Shown piece by piece: positions 58,996 through 64,000 of a stretch of DNA of 64,000 bases. This stretch comes from Toxorhynchites rutilus septentrionalis (Eukaryota; Arthropoda; Insecta; Diptera; Culicidae). The position numbers and the translations under genes were made by a program. Positions within the stretch are counted from its first letter, which is position 1, and every line of letters starts with the position of its first letter. Below the pieces are notes generated by a model that saw only the letters and a list, made by a program, of their open reading frames with translations, was not told where the DNA came from and did not search any database. The stretch covers positions 46,589,116 through 46,653,115 of the forward strand of contig NC_073745.1 in assembly GCF_029784135.1 (NCBI RefSeq), written 5' to 3'.

Positions 58996-61371
58996 GACAA
59001 ACGATAAAAACTTTCCGTGACAAAATCGAGACCATACTCTATTTCATTATCGTAATTCAGATATAATCAGAATCAGATTAATTTTTAAATAATTTCTTCT
59101 AGTGCATGTCAGAAGAATGTTTGGAGTAGGGCTCCGACCTAAACGGCAATTAAACTAGGAGCTCCCGCTCTGGATACCACTGATGATGACGGTTCTGTTT
59201 CAAGCCATCAGCAGCAAACGTGGACAACCCTCCAAATAAAGTAATATATCAACACGGTTATAAAGCACTTTTATGGACTCATTGCCAATCATCACTATTG
59301 AGTCGTCGTCGTGGCCAAAAGAGATAAAAATAACAATTCCCCAGTTAACCACCGGGCCCGGCATTCGGTGCGAACTCCATATCCAGCAGTAACAAACTAC
59401 AAACATTTCATCAAGTTCGCATGAGAAGCAAACATATGCTCACATCATCAATTACAAACTAAATGAAGTTTTTTCCTCCCCCTCAGTCGAACCCCATTCC
59501 ATCACTATACTCGCTGGCATCCTGGATCCTCCTATTAACCTAGGCGATACCGGTGAGTATCTCCGCCCGAAGGAAAAGAAAGCAAGTTCAGCGGAGCGGA
59601 TGCTGCAAATGGAGTAACAAGAAAATAATTAAACAACAATATAGTTGCATTCGCTCTCTGTTTCTCGCTGCAAAAACGGTAACCAGGAACCAGCGCTGTT
59701 TCGCTAGAGAGCAGCAACGATTCTCCGGTGTACCATATTTCGTTACATGTCATTTCCTAAGATAAATTGAGAAAATCCCCTCAAGCATCGTTGCGTGAAA
59801 TGGTATCAATCTCGAAATCTCGAAATGTGTGCGAACATGTAGGTACATGTAGCTTTACACCTTTCGAACCACAGCCGCAAGTGACTCCGAGTGATGAGTT
59901 GGCACTTTATGGGCCCAACCGCGTTTCGGAAAACTTTATCGCCGAAACACCGCTCGAGAGCGAGAAGACGATGACGGGCTAGGTGTGCACACTAATGAAG
60001 AATTGCTCATTAAGTGGGGGGGCAAATTAATGGTCTTTTGTGCGCCTGCAAAGAGGCCCTGCTTTGGTCAAAGTTTTTGGCCCCGCCAGAACCGGAGGGC
60101 CACTAGAATTGCCGCAGACGTGACTTGGTTGGAAAATGGCACTTTCGCTAGTAATTGCAATAGTTGATGATCAGTGCTTGCCGAACCGTATCGGCATCTC
60201 AATGTGATGTTTGCTCACAAATGTGTCTCGATAGTGTCCACTATATCGGAGGCCTAGTCTAGGTCTGAAGTCTGAACGAAATGAAACCCCCAATCAATTT
60301 GAACCGATCTGAGGTTTTCTCAAACTACCAACTATGACCAGACATCGTTAGGAAATAATTCCCAAATTGCGTTAGAATCACAGTGTTAATGAAATAGTGA
60401 TAGCAAATCTCGCTTATAAATTGCCTCAAAAAAACGCCGCTTCCAGACGCAGGCGAGGACCGCAATATTTCGCTGATTATTCAAATGAATTTCTACGTTG
60501 TCTTCTCAACCCCTGAAATAGCTCCCCTCCCTCAAAAACAAAGTCACAGCTAGTTGGGCAAAGTTTTCCTTTCATCCTGCGGCACCCTCTGATGAGCGGG
60601 TCTTGATATCATTCCCCCGCCAGCCAACTGCTTCCAGCATCCTTCTTGGATGAAGTAATTAAAAATGATAATTTCTTTCTTATGTCCATTCAGCAAGAAA
60701 ACGCTGCGTTGCCTGGTGGGGGACTGCGCGAAAAGCGACCGTACCCAAGGTTGCCAATTGTTCCTCTGGGTGTCTGTTCGTTGCGATGTCGAACTGAGCG
60801 CAACATGGCTCTGGAAACTACTTATCCCGCCAGTGGCGCCACCACAGATCGTCTGTGTGTTTTGTTCAGTTGTTGTTTGCTGGGCTGCTCGTCGCAAATG
60901 CAACGCAAACTACGGGCTCTTCGCCCGGATTAGATTGGACTGAGATTGCTATCTGAGGACGTGAGCAAATCAGTGCCTCGTAACGAGTTTGTAAATTACC
61001 CCATAACAGCATTCGCCGAATTGTTGTTTAAAAGTTGTCACCCGAGACAATAAGGTTTGTGGGATTTCTTGTCTAATTTTGGTTATCACAGCAATAAAAG
61101 GTGAAAGCATTTTTTTTCTGTTCAACTTAACTCTTCAGTTCAATCGAAAACACAGATTAAATCCAAATGTGGAAAAATAGTCTTTTATTCATTATTGATG
61201 AATTGTTTCTGCTATCGGATAAATTGATTTTAATCTATGTATTTTCAAAACATTTATTTTAGAATGATACAGTTTTATTGCAATCCCGTGACTTTGTGAA
61301 AAGATGGAAATACTTGCAAATTTTCACTGATGTGATCTGAAATGGACTTTTTTTACCGATGTTGCCGAATG
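58996..61371. other. Unique noncoding DNA
   Basis: Repeat-poor sequence. Frames near 60550-60943 overlap on both strands and are not recognised. It may be intronic or intergenic. Confidence 0.4.
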
Positions 61372-61373
61372 TA

Positions 61374-61554
61374 CCGTTCTGAATCATATTTCGGTCACTC
61401 TGTAATAATAACTTTAACTGCTGAATGCCCTGATGACATAACTATAAAATTAATATCACAATTGATTCTTTAGAGTAACCCTTTAGGTATATCATCTAGG
61501 CACTGAGCATTTCTAGTTATCATTACAGAGTGTCCGAAATATCATTCAGAACGG
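61374..61554. mobile_element. MITE with ~40-bp inverted ends and TA duplication
   Basis: CCGTTCTGAATCATATTTCG at the left is inverted at the right with two or three differences. TA flanks are at 61372-61373 and 61555-61556. It is 181 bp long, with no coding capacity. Confidence 0.85.
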
Positions 61555-62359
61555 TACCCATTTATGAAAATAATTTCACGGAATTTCGATCTCTTGCGAG
61601 CAAATCAAAGGTATTCAGGTAAGCTATCAAAGTAAATACTAAGCTGTGTTTTAAATGTCTTCTTTTCATCCCTTTGCCCTTTATAAGGCCGTGGAAACTA
61701 GGCAACGAATCGACTTCAACTCCAAAGAACATAATCCTTACATGAGGAAGAACACATATGTACCTTTGATACAAAAAAAAACAACAATTGCAACAGTTGA
61801 AAAAATTTAAAAATTTAAAAAAGACACAGGAGGGTAGTGTTCAAGTCACGACCGCATAGTTGACGTAGAATTCAGTTAGGATATCTGTTGCATGCTGATT
61901 TTGAGTATGTTTGAAGAGTTACATAGCTAAACTCTTCAATAATTATTTGGTGGCCCTGAAAAGGGTCGTTCTGTTTAGTTGTTGGGTATTGTTTGTTCAC
62001 TCCACCAGTGTTTACAACCGAGTGATTATGACAGAAGCTTAGTAATTAGTCGTTGGATGGTGCGTATCACGATGAAAACAGTCCGTGGCCATAGACGAGA
62101 TGCTGCCTGTGTTCTGTATGGATAAAATATAGAAAAATGAACTCACCAATGTAATACAAGATAATTATCAATATTGAACAAAATTATCAATTTGTCTCAA
62201 CAGTAAAACATGTTACTTTAGGTTTTGATGAGTGGTCGATAGTTCGTGTTTACATAATCACATCACTTACCTCAGTGACTCGTGATTCTTACCTCTTCCC
62301 ACTAATCACTATCCCTTCAATGATAAACGCTAGGGATCCACGCTATAGAGGCGACCCTT

Positions 62360-62451
62360 CTGGCCTTCGGGCGGCGGATATGTTAGTATGATATTCGCCG
62401 CCCGAAGGCCAGACATACAGTCACCAGGTCCTTCCCTTCCCCTGGTGACTG
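62360..62451. other. Two adjacent strong hairpins
   Basis: CTGGCCTTCGGGCGGCG (from 62360) pairs with 62396-62412. With flanks, this gives 22-bp arms with one mismatch and a 9-nt loop. Five bases on, CAGTCACCAGG (62418-62428) pairs perfectly with 62441-62451 around a 12-nt loop. Confidence 0.92.
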
Positions 62452-62689
62452 TAAGGACGGGGCCGTCGTTGTTGTTGACTATTAAAAGCTCAAATCTCCG
62501 AAACATGCACAATGAGAACGATTTGCTACTCCCAAGCGTCATTTAGTGTGTTCTTAGTGCAATTTCGCTGGTTCAGGTAAATCACGGAGAGCAATTACGA
62601 AGTGTACAGTCTACACAAGCTCAAGTTCAGTAAAAATGAAATGGAAATGGTAATTCTCTTTTATAATATTTTATAATTTTGCAATGCCG

Positions 62690-62880
62690 TTTTCCCCAGG
62701 CACCTTGATTTAGAAATCTCTGTTAGGGAACACATTTCGGTGGGAACAAAAGTTCCCCCTTATTCCATGTATTTTCAATGTCGATTTCCGCCAGGCACCT
62801 CGGTTTTTATGTCTCTGTTAGGGAACACATTTCGGTGGGAACACAAGTTCCCTCTACTTTGATGTATTTGCAATACCGTA
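62690..62880 (-). repeat. Tandem modules of ~95 bp
   Basis: 'tgttagggaacacatttcgg' recurs at 62721 and 62816, with 'ccaggcacct' before each. On the minus strand, 'ttccctaacagagatttc' then 'gcctggggaaaacggcattg' parallels the modules at 47617-47970. Confidence 0.8.
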
Positions 62881-63205
62881 TCTTCAATTTCGACCAATCA
62901 GAACGAGGTATTTCCGTTTGGAGATTGTACAATTGTTTGATCGTTAGTTTTATATAACATATTATTTTATTCATTGTGATGAACTGTTATGGAGTGCTCA
63001 GATCGATTGATACAAATATCTCGTAAATCCATCAGGAAATAACTGTTATGGAGTGTCGAAATCGATTAACGTAAAAATCTCATCAATCCATCATGAAATG
63101 ATTGAGCGATAAGCATTTAAAATTGGACAATTTTCACGATGTTCCCGATTTTAGATTTTCAATTTGTACCCCAATATGTTACCGAAAGACGTAATCCTAC
63201 GTCAA

Positions 63206-64000
63206 AACTGTTCCAATAGTTTATTTTTTAACAAAGGTAAATATGTGTTTCTCATAGATTATGTTAGATTATGTTCTCTGAAGTTGGAGTCGATTCGTTG
63301 CCTGGTTTCCCCGGCCTTATATAGGCTTCAAAAGTTGGAATTAAGGAAATTTCTTGTCGAAATGAACGATTTCATCAAGTGGTACTTAATTACTTTTTCA
63401 AACATTGAAGGGTTCAGAAAAACTAAAAAAAAACATGCGAATCGGAGCTTTTGCAAATCAAGCAAACGACAAGTGTTGATCAAAGGTTTTAGGATCAAAA
63501 GTACTAAGTCTCAAATCATACATTCAATGCGCAAGCCTTGCTGGAATCATGATAAGAAATTGTGATTTGAAGAAAAAACAATAATCTGAAATTCATCGTT
63601 AACACACACCGTTGATACGACTCTCTCCGTGTTTCTATTCAATCACCCTAACGTTCCCAACGATGTATTACTTGCGACACTTTTATTAGCACTTAGTTCA
63701 GATTTCTTTGTCAAGCTTCATGCGTTGAATATATTCTGTCAGTAGGGTTTCTGCAATAAATTCTCTGCAAGTGGGAAAAAATTTGGATGAAAGCTGTGTA
63801 TGAAAAGAAACTTATAAGAAAATAATTAAGTTGGGGTTAGGTATTCAAATGAACCGAGTAAAAATTTTCATCCTTATTTTAATAATTTGAGATATCTTTA
63901 GAGTCTGTTAATCTACTATAGAATAAATTACTTGATTGCGCAAAACGATTGAGTTTGAGTCAATGAGAAGAATTCTGTTGCAGTCAGTCGCTCCTGCTAG
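63206..64000. other. Noncoding DNA at window end
   Basis: The frame at 63164-63565 starts within the repeat end and is not recognised. A short stretch at 63620-63680 ('gtattacttgcgacac') resembles the hAT copy A target at 17321. Confidence 0.35.

Larger units (their letters stand above)
61860..63205 (-). mobile_element. TTGACGTAGG-family element with tandem modules and hairpins
   Basis: The minus-strand start is TTGACGTAGGATTACGTC at 63205, and the other end is TTGACGTAGAATT at 61860. In minus-strand order it holds the head shared with 4009-4161, TATATAAAAC (near 62950), CTGATTGGTCG (CCAAT inverse, near 62900), ~95-bp tandem modules, a block shared with 57432-57570, and two GC-rich hairpins. 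No frame is present. Confidence 0.7.

Noticed and set aside
1..64000. Endogenous viral elements (flavivirus- or rhabdovirus-like), common in Aedes
   Set aside because: No polymerase, capsid or glycoprotein motifs of such viruses were seen in any frame.
1..64000. CRISPR array or bacterial operon
   Set aside because: No regular spacer-repeat pattern and no prokaryotic genes; all tandem repeats are minisatellites or element modules.

Overview
This window looks like nuclear DNA from a culicine (Aedes-type) mosquito. It is AT-rich and packed with transposable elements. The families seen include DD37E Tc1/mariner, mariner DD34D, hAT-type, I/Loa-type LINE, BEL/Pao and tRNA-derived SINEs. The one clear host gene is a fibrinogen-related secreted protein with three introns of 62 to 68 bp. 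The species call is inference from the repeat types and gene style. No bacterial or organellar genes are seen.

Layout. 0-4 kb: repeat debris, a minisatellite and a unique TAAT-rich noncoding block. 4.2-10.3 kb: a LINE (broken ORF1, long ORF2) cut off before its RNase H region and joined directly to the 3' end of a BEL/Pao element (integrase, polypurine tract, LTR). 11.1-12.4 kb: a complete-ended DD37E element with a broken transposase. 14.9-16.3 kb: the fibrinogen-related gene with TATA box, four coding exons and polyA signal. 17.3-22.3 kb: a hAT-type element, two tRNA-derived SINEs, and a mariner carrying a deleted Tc-like element and a minisatellite. 24.9-25.1 kb: a possible signal-peptide exon of an unidentified host gene. 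27-37.4 kb: AT-rich foldback elements with nested MITEs. 37.4-47 kb: mostly unique noncoding DNA plus a repeat copy and an element with an 11-bp target duplication. 47-57.6 kb: the most layered part, with a mariner holding two large insertions, one of which is itself nested three deep. 58-63.2 kb: repeats, a MITE and a further member of the histone-like element family.

The least conventional signal is a family whose ends carry TTGACGTAGGAYT (members at about 1-215, 4.0-4.2, 47.3-48.4, 49.8-51.6, 56.3-57.6 and 61.9-63.2 kb). Members carry pieces that look like host replication-dependent histone and snRNA units: a CCAAT-TATA-initiator promoter, a decayed H2A reading frame, histone-type 3' stem-loops with a downstream AAAGAG, a U4 snRNA 5' fragment, shared ~95-120 bp tandem modules and GC-rich hairpins. 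I read this as a non-autonomous mobile family that acquired, or arose from, such units; that interpretation is inference.

Apart from the fibrinogen-related gene and the candidate exon, no working gene is supported. Every transposase, polymerase or integrase frame here is truncated, deleted or stopped, so the elements are probably not autonomous.
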